NCBI RefSeq assembly: GCF_010384365.1
Contig: NZ_CP048397.1
Coordinates: 3,472,001 to 3,536,000, forward strand
DNA length: 64,000 nucleotides
Reading direction: 5' to 3'
From: Streptomyces sp. S4.7
GTDB lineage: Bacteria > Actinomycetota > Actinomycetes > Streptomycetales > Streptomycetaceae
The notes under the pieces are model-generated. The model ran no database searches, was not told the origin of the DNA, and saw only the letters and a program-made list of their open reading frames with translations. The first letter of the stretch is position 1; every line of letters begins with the position of its first letter. The translations under genes and the position numbers were made by a program. Shown here piece by piece: positions 26,015 through 34,444 of this stretch.

Positions 26015-27001
26015 GTGGTGTCTGATGCTGATGTGGTGGACAGCGCACGACTGGGGCGGCACGGACCCACCGTCCTGACGATCCTGGCGGTCGCCGCCCT
26101 CTACTACGCGACCGCCCGCCTGGGGCTGCTCCAGCAGCTGGTACGGGGCCAGGTCACGCCCCTGTGGCCGCCGACCGGTATCTCCGTCGCCGCCCTGCTC
26201 CTGTTCGGCAAGCGCGTCTGGCCCGGCATCGCCGTCGGCGCCCTCGCCGTCAACGCCACCATCGGCCCCACGGCCTGGTCCGTACTGGCGATCGTCGTCG
26301 GCAACACCCTCACCCCGGTCTGCTCCTACCTGCTGCTGAACCGGGCCGGCTTCCACAACGACCTCGACCGCCTACGGGACGCGGTGGCCCTGGTGTTCCT
26401 CGGCGCCCTGGGCCCCACGCTGATCAGCGCGACCATCGGCAGCGGCACACTCTTCCTGTCCGGGGCACTGTCTGCCGACGGCTTCTGGCCGACCTGGTCC
26501 GTGTGGTGGACGGGCGACGCCATGGGCGTGCTGGTGGTCACCCCGTTCCTGCTCGTGATCCGCTGGGCACGGTGGCCACCCGCCGTCGGCCCCCTGATCT
26601 GGGCGGAGGCGGCGGCACTGGCGGCGTCCACCCTCGCCGTGGCCTACCTGGCCACCAACGCCGGCAACTCTTCCCTGCTCTTCCTCGTCTTCCCGTTCCT
26701 GATCTGGGCCTCGTTCCGCTTCGAACGCGCGGGCGCCGCACCCTGCGCCCTGGCCGTCTCCACCCTCGCGATCCTCGCCTCGGGCCGGATGACCGGCCCG
26801 TTCGAGCACCACAATCTCCTCACCAACATGGTCACGCTCCAGGCGTTCAACGGCACGGTCTCCCTCACCGGCCTGGTCCTCACAACGGTGGTCACCGAAC
26901 GGAACCGCACCCACGAGGAGATCGAGCGCCTGTGCGCGCAACTCTCCAACGCGGTCACCCGCCAGTCGACAAAATCCCGTCAGGTTCCCCCCAGCCCCTG
27001 A
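26015..27001 (+). CDS. MASE1 domain membrane protein
   Basis: A 328-residue integral membrane protein with about eight hydrophobic helices (residues 20-285). It contains the MASE1 pattern: GQVTPLWPPTGISVAAL near the first helices, NATIGP, and WWTGDAMGVLVVTPFLL. MASE1 domains are membrane sensory modules usually fused to histidine kinase, GGDEF or SpoIIE domains. Here the domain stands alone with a short charged tail, just after a soluble SpoIIE phosphatase, so the pair may be a split version of a MASE1-SpoIIE protein. GTG start; 26018 is an alternative. Confidence 0.83.
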   Translation: MVSDADVVDSARLGRHGPTVLTILAVAALYYATARLGLLQQLVRGQVTPLWPPTGISVAALLLFGKRVWPGIAVGALAVNATIGPTAWSVLAIVVGNTLTPVCSYLLLNRAGFHNDLDRLRDAVALVFLGALGPTLISATIGSGTLFLSGALSADGFWPTWSVWWTGDAMGVLVVTPFLLVIRWARWPPAVGPLIWAEAAALAASTLAVAYLATNAGNSSLLFLVFPFLIWASFRFERAGAAPCALAVSTLAILASGRMTGPFEHHNLLTNMVTLQAFNGTVSLTGLVLTTVVTERNRTHEEIERLCAQLSNAVTRQSTKSRQVPPSP

Positions 27002-27139
27002 GCCGAACCCGAACCACCCGCCCCGCAGCGCTCCCTGTCGGTCCGTCCGGGGGTGGCACCCGCCGGGCGGGGCCGCATCTGAACCAATGTCAAAAGGTTT
27101 CTCCTGCATTGGTGGGTCAGTTTCCTGATCACGAGGTTT

Positions 27140-28651
27140 CTACGCCGCCGCGTCGAAGGAGGTCTGCCGCGCTGTCGTGCGCCGGGCAGCCGAAGCGGGG
27201 CTGCGCCGGCCGCGTGAGGACGTGCTGCGCCGACGCCGCTCGGGGGCCGGAGCGGTGATCGTCACGGGAATACCGGAAGGGGCTTGGGCTCCGGTGATCC
27301 GGCTGAGCGCTTCATCGCCGGAGCGGACCTGGGTGGTCCGGGGCACGATGCCGGCCGCTGCCATGAGGCGCGTCATGTCCCGGCGCTGGTTGGGGGTGAC
27401 CAGGGTGACGACGCTGCCGGATTCCCCGGCCCGCGCGGTTCGGCCGCCGCGGTGGAGGTAGTCCTTGTGGTCGGTCGGCGGGTCGATATTGACGACGAGG
27501 TCGAGGTCGTCGACGTGGATGCCGCGGGCGGCGACGTTCGTGGCCACGAGCACGGTGACGTGCCCGGTCTTGAACTGGGCCAGGGTCCGGGTGCGCTGCG
27601 GCTGTGACTTCCCGCCGTGCAGGGCGGCGGCCCGCACCCCGCTGTCCAGCAGGTCTTGTGTCAGCCGGTCGACAGCGTGCTTGGCGTCCAGGAACATGAT
27701 CACCCTGCCTTCGCGGGCCGCGATCTCCGTCGTCGTCCGGTGCTTGTCGGCGCCGTGGACGTGCAGCACGTGGTGCTCCATCGTGGTGACCGCGCCCGCG
27801 GACGGGTCGACGGAGTGGACAACCGGGTCGGTGAGGTAACGGCGGACCAGGCGGTCGACGTTACGGTCGAGGGTGGCGGAGAACAGCATCCGCTGGCCCT
27901 CGGGGCGTACCTGGTCGAGGAGTGCGGTGACCTGGGGCATGAAGCCCATGTCGGCCATCTGGTCGGCCTCGTCCAGGACGGTGATCGCTACCTGGTCGAG
28001 CCGGCAGTCGCCGCGGTCGATGAGGTCCTTGAGCCGGCCCGGCGTCGCCACGACGACCTCGGCACCACCGCGCAGCGCGTTGGCCTGCCTGCCGATCGAC
28101 ATCCCGCCGACGACGGTGGCCAGGCGCAGCCTCACCGAGCGGGCGTAGGGGGTGAGTGCGTCGGTCACCTGCTGTGCCAGCTCACGCGTCGGCACGAGGA
28201 CCAGGGCCAGCGGCTGGCGGGGCTCGGCGCGCTGACCGGCGGTGCGGGCCAGCAGGGCCAGGCCGAAGGCGAGGGTCTTGCCGGAGCCGGTGCGCCCGCG
28301 TCCCAGGGCGTCGCGGCCCGCGAGGGTGTTGGGCAGGGTGGCGCCCTGGATCGGGAACGGGACGCTCACGCCTTGCTCGGTCAGGGTGGCCAGCAGTTGG
28401 GCGGGCATGTCGAGGTCGGCGAACCTCTCGACCGCGGGCAACGCGGGCGTGATCGTCTCAGGCAGGGCGAACTCTCCCTGAACCGCCGCGGGCCGTCGGC
28501 CGTGGCTGCCCGAGCGGCCCGTCCCGCCCGAACGGGTCGGTGCGGGCGAGCCGAAGCGGGCGCCCCGCCTCGACCCGGCGGTGGACCCGTAAGCGGGGCC
28601 TTCGGTCCGGCGGGGGCGGGAGGAGCGGGCGTTCGTACGTGTGGGGTTCAT
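27140..28651 (-). CDS. DEAD-box ATP-dependent RNA helicase (cold-shock cluster)
   Basis: A 503-residue helicase. Motifs in order: Q motif (PFPIQGATLP), GRGRTGSGKT (Walker A), PTRELA, TPGRL, DEADQM (DEAD), SAT, ARGIHVDDLDLV and HRGGRTARAG. The first 70 and last 60 residues are Arg/Ser-rich and probably bind RNA. AAGGAAGG lies six bases before the ATG. It shares strand with csp and a MerR-like gene upstream; in Streptomyces this trio recurs, suggesting work on cold-stabilised mRNA. A paralogue sits at 35187. Confidence 0.9.
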   Translation of the reverse strand: MNPTRTNARSSRPRRTEGPAYGSTAGSRRGARFGSPAPTRSGGTGRSGSHGRRPAAVQGEFALPETITPALPAVERFADLDMPAQLLATLTEQGVSVPFPIQGATLPNTLAGRDALGRGRTGSGKTLAFGLALLARTAGQRAEPRQPLALVLVPTRELAQQVTDALTPYARSVRLRLATVVGGMSIGRQANALRGGAEVVVATPGRLKDLIDRGDCRLDQVAITVLDEADQMADMGFMPQVTALLDQVRPEGQRMLFSATLDRNVDRLVRRYLTDPVVHSVDPSAGAVTTMEHHVLHVHGADKHRTTTEIAAREGRVIMFLDAKHAVDRLTQDLLDSGVRAAALHGGKSQPQRTRTLAQFKTGHVTVLVATNVAARGIHVDDLDLVVNIDPPTDHKDYLHRGGRTARAGESGSVVTLVTPNQRRDMTRLMAAAGIVPRTTQVRSGDEALSRITGAQAPSGIPVTITAPAPERRRRSTSSRGRRSPASAARRTTARQTSFDAAA

Positions 28652-28920
28652 CGAGAACCTTCCTTGATACGGCGCGCATCAAGGAATTCCCGCAGCGAAA
28701 GAGTGGCGCGGGGAATCACAAGAACGAACCGAGTGGAATGCGAAAAGCGAATGTGGTTTGCAGTGGTTCCGGCGCGGGACGCACGCGATGAAATAGGTGA
28801 CGTCATGTGGACGTGAAAATCCATACCTCGACCCGCGCAGCTCCGAAAAGGTGCGCACCCCTGAAGACGGGACTGCGGGCGGCGCTGTTCCACAGGTGAC
28901 ACCGCTGCGGGAAATGCCCG
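28652..28920 (-). other. Region between cold-shock gene and helicase
   Basis: About 270 bases without a gene. It likely contains the helicase promoter and a moderately AT-rich leader (28670-28850). Confidence 0.4.
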
Positions 28921-28960
28921 TAGCTGGGGCCCACACCCCTCGGGGTGTGGGCCCCAGCTA
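28921..28960 (-). terminator. Perfect 19-bp hairpin terminator of csp
   Basis: TAGCTGGGGCCCACACCCC is followed by a 2-base loop and its exact complement, 11 bases after the csp stop codon on the minus strand. It separates csp from the helicase transcript. Confidence 0.8.
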
Positions 28961-28971
28961 CGAAGTGAACG

Positions 28972-29175
28972 TCAGACGGGAACGATGTTCTCGGCCGTCG
29001 GGCCCTTCTGGCCCGTCGCGATGTCGAAGGTGACCTTCTGACCTTCGAGCAGCTCGCGGAAGCCCTCGGCGGCGATGTTCGAGAAGTGGGCGAACACGTC
29101 AGCGCCGCCGTCGTCCTGCTCGATGAAGCCGAAGCCCTTGGCCGCGTTGAACCACTTCACTGTTCCAGATGCCAT
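28972..29175 (-). CDS. Cold-shock protein (CspA family)
   Basis: A 67-residue single OB-fold protein, starting [18 protein letters not shown], with RNP1 (KGFGFI) and RNP2 (VFAHF). It binds single-stranded RNA and acts as an RNA chaperone. AAGGAG lies eight bases before the ATG. The leader upstream is long and A/T-richer than the surroundings, as often seen for csp genes. Length is exact for the family. It ends at the strong hairpin 28921-28960. Confidence 0.95.
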   Translation of the reverse strand: MASGTVKWFNAAKGFGFIEQDDGGADVFAHFSNIAAEGFRELLEGQKVTFDIATGQKGPTAENIVPV

Positions 29176-29673
29176 GTCATATCTCCTTCAGGGGCAGTAC
29201 GCCGGGACCCGTGGTGCACGGATGCCGGGTCGCCGCGATGATGCCCCGCCCGGAGAACAACCGGAAATACAATGAAGCTTCCGTCGGCCGAAAATGCCCA
29301 CGAAGAAGCTTGAAGTTTTGGGAACCACAACTGCAACTTGGATGGACAGTAGCATGAGGTGGCGACGCGTGTGCGGTGAATTTGTTCGCTCCGCCGGTTG
29401 CCGTAAAAAGACTCCCCGCAGTGCGCGTTAAACTCTCATCTCGCGGTTATAGATATTGCCCCGCCCGGACGGCAGCGTTTCAGAAAAAGCTCGCACTGTT
29501 CAGGCTCGGGGGGACCCGTAATCCGGTGGCCACCGTCTCGCCCGGCATCCGCCCCATCGGCCCGTGGCCGGTCTGGACACAGGTCGGAGCGGCGGGCAGT
29601 AGTGAGAGACGCCCCGGCGCCGCACCCTGACAGGCTGTGCGATGACCCGCCGGATTCCGGCGGGCGCGCTGCC
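29176..29673 (-). other. csp leader and promoter region
   Basis: About 500 bases without a supported gene. The 150 bases next to csp are AT-richer and unusually rich in AAGCTT-type words (29272-29310), consistent with a long untranslated leader. I cannot assign the start point. Confidence 0.4.
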
Positions 29674-30009
29674 TCAAGCGAGGGACGGACCCACCCCTTT
29701 GGCGGCGTTGCGGTATTCCGCGTTGATGCGCTGGGCTTCCTCGAGCTGGTCTTCGAGGATGACGATGCGGCAGGCGGCCTCGATGGGGGTGCCCTGGTCG
29801 ACGAGCTCCCGGGCGCGGGCGGCGATGCGCAGCTGGTAGCGGGAGTAGCGCCGGTGGCCGCCCTCGGAGCGCAGCGGGGTGATGAGGCGGGCTTCGCCGA
29901 TGGCGCGGAGGAAGCCCTGGGTGGTGCCGAGCATTTCCGCGGCCCGGCCCATCGTGTAGGCGGGGTAGTCGTCGTCATCGAGCCGGCTGAACGAGTCGTC
30001 TGCTGTCAT
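29674..30009 (-). CDS. MerR-like helix-turn-helix protein of the cold-shock cluster
   Basis: A 111-residue protein with a MerR-type winged helix (YTMGRAAEMLGTTQGFLRA then GHRRYSRYQ, about residues 16-60) and a C-terminal helix with Glu/Arg heptads suited to dimerisation. It lacks an effector domain, like other short BldC/MerR relatives. ATG 30009 has GAGAGG five bases upstream. It lies behind a 32-bp palindrome and an approximately 675-base leader. It may autoregulate or control csp; this is inference from position. Confidence 0.82.
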   Translation of the reverse strand: MTADDSFSRLDDDDYPAYTMGRAAEMLGTTQGFLRAIGEARLITPLRSEGGHRRYSRYQLRIAARARELVDQGTPIEAACRIVILEDQLEEAQRINAEYRNAAKGVGPSLA

Positions 30010-30033
30010 CTGCACCTCTCTGGCACGCGTTGA

Positions 30034-30065
30034 GGGGCCTTGGTGCCATATGGCACCAAGGCCCC
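30034..30065 (-). repeat. Perfect 32-bp palindrome before the MerR-like gene
   Basis: GGGGCCTTGGTGCCAT followed directly by its exact reverse complement, with CATATG at the centre. It ends 25 bases upstream of the start codon. It may be an operator for the MerR-like protein or a leader hairpin next to the ribosome site. Confidence 0.85.
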
Positions 30066-30685
30066 GAAGGAACTGCTACACCATCTGCCGGCCCTGTTCC
30101 GGCGCCGGCCTTCTGTTTCCGCCGACCCGACCTGGAAGTTGCCGGGGTTGCGGGGATCGCGGTTGCTTGACCGGAGACCACCTCGCTATCGATGTCCTGC
30201 GGTACCCGGGCTCATTGATTACACCCGGGCGATCCTGATGGCGCTCGGCTCCTCCGTTCTTCCCTCTGGGATCAATTCACACAACTACTGCTGGTACTGC
30301 GAACTGCTCTGTACTACTGGTGATGCGAACTGCTGGTGACCTGAGTAAGCGCCACTCTCCGGCAGCCAGCCCCGTCGCCCGTCCTGCGTCTGCTCTGGCT
30401 TAGAACCCCACTGCCGAACTACCCGGCACGCGCGCCCGCAGCCGACGCCTTCACCGAGGTGCTGCTCATTCACTTCACTGCTGTTACCGCACTTGCTTCA
30501 CTTCGGTACTGCTCGTGGCGGCCCCTGATCACTGCGGGCCACCCGGTCCGGCCGCCAGTCCCGTCACCGTCCTGCAATCGCTATGGCTTCGAAACTCCAC
30601 TGCCGCACCGTCCTGCGTACTGCGACTTCCGTACTGCTGCCCGGCAGTTCGTCTCTGCCGGGCCCTGCTGTCTCTCTGGGCTACG
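30066..30685 (-). ncRNA. Long structured leader with duplicated module
   Basis: No gene is supported in either strand. Read on the minus strand, the region contains a module present twice: about 30475-30613 and 30287-30424, with the clearest match between 30547-30613 and 30358-30424 (roughly 80 percent by eye, small indels). Shorter 22-base direct repeats occur at about 30287 and 30313. A 9-bp hairpin GCCCGGCAG/CTGCCGGGC lies near 30641-30665. The many CAGCAGT/CAGTAC words are not codon-like. A cis-acting leader or a separate small RNA are both possible. Confidence 0.5.
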
Positions 30686-30691
30686 AGAGAA

Positions 30692-30720
30692 ACCATAACC
30701 ACATCGCCACCCAATGTCTA
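30692..30720 (-). promoter_or_regulatory. Candidate promoter for the leader and MerR-like gene
   Basis: Minus strand: TAGACA (30715-30720), 17-base spacer, TATGGT (30692-30697). This is a good match to vegetative (HrdB-type) promoters and would start RNA near 30685, about 675 bases before the MerR-like start codon. Confidence 0.5.
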
Positions 30721-31192
30721 CTCCGGCCGACATAGATTTCTGTGCACCGATCAGGGAGATAGTCGGCCACGACCGCAGACGGGGGCATCCCGTGGCCCCA
30801 CTCCGGCCGGGGACACCCGCTCCGAGCTGCGCCGTCACGCCGGCCTCGATGCCGCGAGCACCGCAGCTTCCACTTCTGACCGCGCGAATAACCAGCCGGA
30901 CACACTCCCCAGCGGGCACCCCATACGTTGGCTGGCAGACGTTCCAGGATGTCCTGGAGAAGGCGAGGTACTCGCCAGCCCCGGTTGAGGACCGCAGCGT
31001 CGCCGACAAGGCGTTCACGCAGGTCGGCACTCACCAAAGCTGAGGTCCGTCAGACCTTCGGGCCAGGCAGGGGACGCCTTCGCGTTGCCCGCAACCGGCG
31101 TCCCGGCCACCGACCGCCGCAACCCGCGCAACCAGCCACCGCCGAGCGCCGGCAGACACCATGCTGGTGGCCCGACCAGCGAGGGAGACACC
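30721..31192. other. Region without a supported gene
   Basis: Several frames are open (for example a minus frame from 31034 starting VSADLRERLVGDAAVLNRGW) but lack ribosome sites and family resemblance. The composition is less biased than in neighbouring genes, in keeping with decayed or regulatory DNA. Confidence 0.35.
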
Positions 31193-31394
31193 ATGAACCT
31201 CCGGTTCATCGGCACCACCTCCGAGCACGGCAACTGACCGACCCTTGTACGAGACCGAGACCGGAGACATCGTCGTCCAGGGCGACCGCCTCACGGACCC
31301 CGAAGCCCTGGGACAACTACGCGACGTCGCCGATCATGAGACGTTCGTGGTCATCCCTCGTGAGTTGCTGTCCCGTTTCGCCCCGAAGGAGTGA
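31193..31394 (+). pseudogene. Small conserved protein of a regulator cassette, broken
   Basis: Starts MNLRFIGTTSEHGN after GAGGGAG, then meets TGA at 31235 where the family has Cys. One base later in phase it continues YETETGDIVVQGDRL and ends RELLSRFAPKE at 31394. A Cys-to-stop change plus one extra T (in CTTGTAC) explains both. Intact homologues of about 66 residues occur next to DUF6879 and XRE/DUF5753 genes in Streptomyces. Function unknown. Confidence 0.65.
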
Positions 31395-31928
31395 CGTCGC
31401 CTCTGATCCCGTTCGACGAAATCACCCACCTTTTCTCGGAGTTCGAGCACACCGCATTCCGTCTGGAGACCCGCCGCGGCTACGCCACCGACCGGGACGG
31501 CGCCCTATACCAGGCGTTCATGCGCGGCGTGATGCCCGATGTCGAGCCCGATCACCCGTGGAACGTCAACGTCCGTGCCAAGGCCGACCAGCGCGCGGTT
31601 CTCCCGGGTGGGGATCATCGACACCCCGCCCACGGACGGGCAGCGGTTCCTCATGGCCACCGCCGCCGGGGGTGTAGCGGCCGGCGAGGACATCCGGGTC
31701 CTCACCCGGGCCGAGGCCGAACATCTGGAACTCCCGGACTATGACCTGTGGCTGTTCGACTCCCGGACCCTGGTGCGGATGCACATCGACGGAAGCGAAA
31801 CAACGATCGGCGTGGAGCTGATCACCGATCGGGGCCGGGTCCTCTCGGCGTGCAAGGCCCGTGACGCGGCCACGGCCGCCGCGCGTTCTTCTGCCGAGGT
31901 GTGGGCGCAGGTACGTTCAACGGTGTGA
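31391..31928 (+). pseudogene. DUF6879 family protein, frameshifted
   Basis: The first part reads IPFDEITHLFSEFEHTAFRL through PWNVNVRAKADQ. Around 31590-31598 the frame must shift by one base to continue RFSRVGIIDTPPTDGQRF, LPDYDLWLFDSRTLVR and SAEVWAQVRSTV, which is the normal DUF6879 ending. One extra G in the GCGCGCGG run explains it. The GTG start overlaps the previous stop (GTGA) and the end overlaps the next start, so the three genes were a coupled operon. Confidence 0.75.
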
Positions 31929-32766
31929 GCAGCGACTTTCACAGTGCCGGAGCGACCCTCGGCGCGCGCGCCTGCGGGAGCTGCGCGCCGAAGCCGGGCT
32001 CAGCGGCAAGGACCTCGCCGAACGCCTTGGCTGGCAGCGCTCGAAGGTGTCCCGGCTGGAGACGGGGAAGCAGACCGCGACGGAGACCGACCTCGAAACG
32101 TGGGCCGGCGTCACCAACCCTGAGCAGGCCGCGGACCTGGAGTCCCGACGACGGGGCCTGCTGTCGCAGCAACGCAACTGGCGGCGCCGGCTTGCGGGCG
32201 GCCATGCACCGGTCCAGGACCGGTACGTGATCGAGTTCCAGGGCACCGGGACGATGCGCGGCTATGAAGCCACAGTCATCCCCGGCCTGTTCCAGGCCCC
32301 GGACTACGCGCGCCATCTGCTGGTCAAGAATGCGGAGTTGATGAAGTCGCCCCGGGATACGGAGGCGGCGGTCACCGGCCGGATGAAGCGCCAAGAGGTC
32401 CTGTACGAGGTGGGCAAGCGGTTCCGGGTCCTGATCTGGGAAGGGGCGCTGCATGCGCTGATCTGCCCGCGTGAGGCGACGGCCGGCCAACCGGACCGCC
32501 TCGTGGGTCTGATCGGGATGAGCACGGTGGAGCTGGGGATCGTCCCGATGGGCGTCCCATTGCCGATCACCCCGAAGCATGCCTTCTGGATTTACGACGA
32601 GCAGCGGGTCGTGGTCGAGACGATCGGCACGGAGTTGCAGTACGACACCCCGGACGATGTGGACCTGTACGGGCGGGTGTGGGACCAGCTCGACAGTGCG
32701 GCGGTGTACGGGCCGCAGGCGCACCGGTTGATCGCGCGGGCGCGGAACGGATTGTTCCGACCGTAG
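31925..32766 (+). pseudogene. XRE family regulator with DUF5753, probable N-terminal frameshift
   Basis: The expected start GTG at 31925 gives VSSDFHSAGATLGAR, the usual beginning, but after the GC dinucleotide run at 31961-31971 the frame is lost by two bases (or minus one). In the next frame the protein is normal: helix-turn-helix (LRELRAEAGLSGKDLAERLG, WQRSKVSRLETGKQ) and the DUF5753 domain (GYEATVIPGLFQAPDYAR to RLIARARNGLF). If a start inside the shifted frame were used, an almost full regulator would be made. These proteins usually act with a small partner gene. Confidence 0.7.
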
Positions 32767-32851
32767 CAACCGGCCTCAACCCGGCGGTGGGGTCGCGCAA
32801 TCGGGCGCAATCGGCACGACGGTGCGGGAGGCCGGTTCCTACGGTCCCCGT

Positions 32852-33034
32852 ATGACTACCGCGACCCGCACTCTCGCCGTCACTGCTGAGCCCGACCCCC
32901 ACGTGCGGTACCACCGCGGATCCGGCTGGCCCTCGTCCCGGCTCCGGCCCCTGGCGCTGTCACCGTCCGAGGAGAGGTTCTCAGCCTCCGGCCCGGAGAA
33001 GCTGGCCCGGCGCGAGCGGAGGGTCGAGCAGTGA
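32852..33034 (+). CDS. Small hypothetical protein (60 aa)
   Basis: Sixty residues starting MTTATRTLAVTAEPD, basic near the end (LARRERRVEQ). No domain recognised. Its stop overlaps the next GTG (GTGA), suggesting coupling. Typical of the short accessory proteins that follow XRE/DUF5753 genes. Confidence 0.45.
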   Translation: MTTATRTLAVTAEPDPHVRYHRGSGWPSSRLRPLALSPSEERFSASGPEKLARRERRVEQ

Positions 33035-33207
33035 CCGCGGCGACCGTGACCGGAGCGCTCGCCTCGGTCCCTGCGGTGGAGACACTGACGGCCCGCCAGC
33101 AGCGGGGCGCGGACTGCGACCCGCCTGGGGTGGCAGTACCGCCCCCAAAGCTCCGGTCGGCCGGCCCGGCAGCGCGTCACGGTTACCGGTGGAGCGCCGG
33201 CGGATGA
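33031..33207 (+). CDS. Small hypothetical protein (58 aa), probably degenerate
   Basis: Begins MTAATVTGALASVPAVETL and contains LTARQQRGADC, which starts a Cys-containing small protein in other Streptomyces. After that Cys the expected CxxC-type continuation is missing, so the rest is probably out of frame. Overlaps the previous gene by four bases. Confidence 0.35.
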   Translation: MTAATVTGALASVPAVETLTARQQRGADCDPPGVAVPPPKLRSAGPAARHGYRWSAGG

Positions 33208-33217
33208 GATCGACGGT

Positions 33218-33562
33218 GTGATCCCGCGTACGGACCCGGCCCGCGCGGTTCAGGAGCACGCGTCAAGGTGCACCACGTGCGCGCTGCTCAGGAGCACCGG
33301 CGCGTACTGCCGGCAGGCCGGGCGCCTGCGCGAAGAAGCCGGGCGATGGCGCACGGTCGTGCGCGCACACGGCGCGACTTCCCCTTGGGGGACTCGGCCT
33401 ACGCCCACTGACCCTCGTCACGGCCGTGACTCCGACCAAGAAACCCCGGCCGAGCGACAACGGCGGCTACCGCGTCAGCTGACACATCCGGAGGGCCCGT
33501 TCCGGGAGGCCGGGGCGGGCCCGTCCGTCACGAGGGGAACAGACCAGTGCCAAGAACTGTGA
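33218..33562 (+). CDS. Small Cys-containing hypothetical protein
   Basis: The frame has 114 codons. The first 50 residues look real (HASRCTTCALLRSTGAYCRQ, CxxC plus Cys). The remaining part is Arg/Pro-rich and overlaps the next gene, suggesting the true product is shorter or the end is frameshifted. Function unknown. Confidence 0.4.
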   Translation: MIPRTDPARAVQEHASRCTTCALLRSTGAYCRQAGRLREEAGRWRTVVRAHGATSPWGTRPTPTDPRHGRDSDQETPAERQRRLPRQLTHPEGPFREAGAGPSVTRGTDQCQEL

Positions 33563-34011
33563 CGGGGGCCGGCCGGGTCACCGTGCTGCCGCTGCCGCAC
33601 ACGTGGCCCGACCGGTACGGCGTCCTCGCCTACACCACAAGCGGGGAGTTCGGAGACACCGCGATCGTCGGCTACGTCACGATCGTCGACATCCCTGACA
33701 TGTCCCTGATGGACATCGCCGAACAGCACCAGCCGGCGCGTCTGTGCGGCTCTGCCGCAGGCGCTCGCTTCACCGAGGCGTGCTGGCTGATCTGCGTGGG
33801 CTGGTCCGGTCGCACCATCCCCAAGCCCGGCACCCTCGAACTTCCCCACGCGGCTTGGTCGCTGGAGGTCGACAGGACCACGGAACTGGGCATGACGATG
33901 TACGGGCACGACCGCCTGAGCGTCGGCCGGATCACCCTGGACGACCCCGATCTCATGGCGCGGGCACCAGGCGTGCTGGCCCCCGATTCCCGGATTGCGG
34001 CGAGCGTGTGA
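33547..34011 (+). CDS. Hypothetical protein (154 aa)
   Basis: A 154-residue soluble protein with mixed alpha/beta character (VTVLPLPHTWPDRYGVLAY, DTAIVGYVTIVDIPDMSL). GAGGGGA about nine bases before the GTG supports the start. No family recognised. It sits in the accessory cassette between XRE/DUF5753 remains and the HTH genes. Confidence 0.6.
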   Translation: MPRTVTGAGRVTVLPLPHTWPDRYGVLAYTTSGEFGDTAIVGYVTIVDIPDMSLMDIAEQHQPARLCGSAAGARFTEACWLICVGWSGRTIPKPGTLELPHAAWSLEVDRTTELGMTMYGHDRLSVGRITLDDPDLMARAPGVLAPDSRIAASV

Positions 34012-34053
34012 TCCCAGCGCCGCACCGTCGTTGGGTAACCAGGAGCTGATCCG

Positions 34054-34221
34054 ATGGAGTGGACAGACCCTCGGTACACGGACGCGGTCGCCCTGTACAG
34101 AGCGGCGAAAGCCGCAGCCCCCGCCCCGGCGGCGCGCAGCGGCCGGTCCCGGAAGAGGGGCGACTCGTTCGTCATCGTCGTTGACCCGGCGGCCATGAAG
34201 CCTCACGCCGTCGCCCGCTGA
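34054..34221 (+). CDS. Small hypothetical protein (55 aa)
   Basis: A short protein starting MEWTDPRYTDAVALYRAAKA with a basic middle and the C-terminal stretch SFVIVVDPAAMKPHAVAR. AGGAG eight bases upstream supports the start. Function unknown. Confidence 0.5.
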   Translation: MEWTDPRYTDAVALYRAAKAAAPAPAARSGRSRKRGDSFVIVVDPAAMKPHAVAR

Positions 34222-34270
34222 GACCGCCCCGGCCGCGGCTGAGCGACGACACAGCTTGGCATCCCCGCCG

Positions 34271-34444
34271 ATGCTCAGCACTCGCCACATGATGGCCCTT
34301 AACGGCGTCTCGAACTGGACGGTGAACCGCCGGGTGCAGGCAGGCTGCCCGGTGGAACCCATGAGGTCGCGGGGAAAACGCTTCGATCCGACAGTTGTAC
34401 GCGCCAGGCAGAGGGCGGGAGAGCCGCATGTCGAGGAAGGCTGA
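34271..34444 (+). CDS. Small HTH (excisionase-like) protein 1
   Basis: A 57-residue winged-helix candidate: LSTRHMMALNGVSNWTVNRR followed by PVEPMRSRGKRFDPTVVRAR. The pattern recognition-helix / PVEP..RG.RRF / EVRAR resembles phage and plasmid excisionases (MerR/Xis-like). An upstream TTG at 34256 is an alternative start. It overlaps the next HTH gene by 17 bases. Confidence 0.5.
   Translation: MLSTRHMMALNGVSNWTVNRRVQAGCPVEPMRSRGKRFDPTVVRARQRAGEPHVEEG

Noticed and set aside
30681..31037. Minus-strand frame starting VSADLRERLVGDAAVLNRGW
   Set aside because: The first 40 residues look protein-like, but there is no ribosome site, the rest is Arg/Gly-rich shadow, and it would cover the candidate promoter at 30692-30720.
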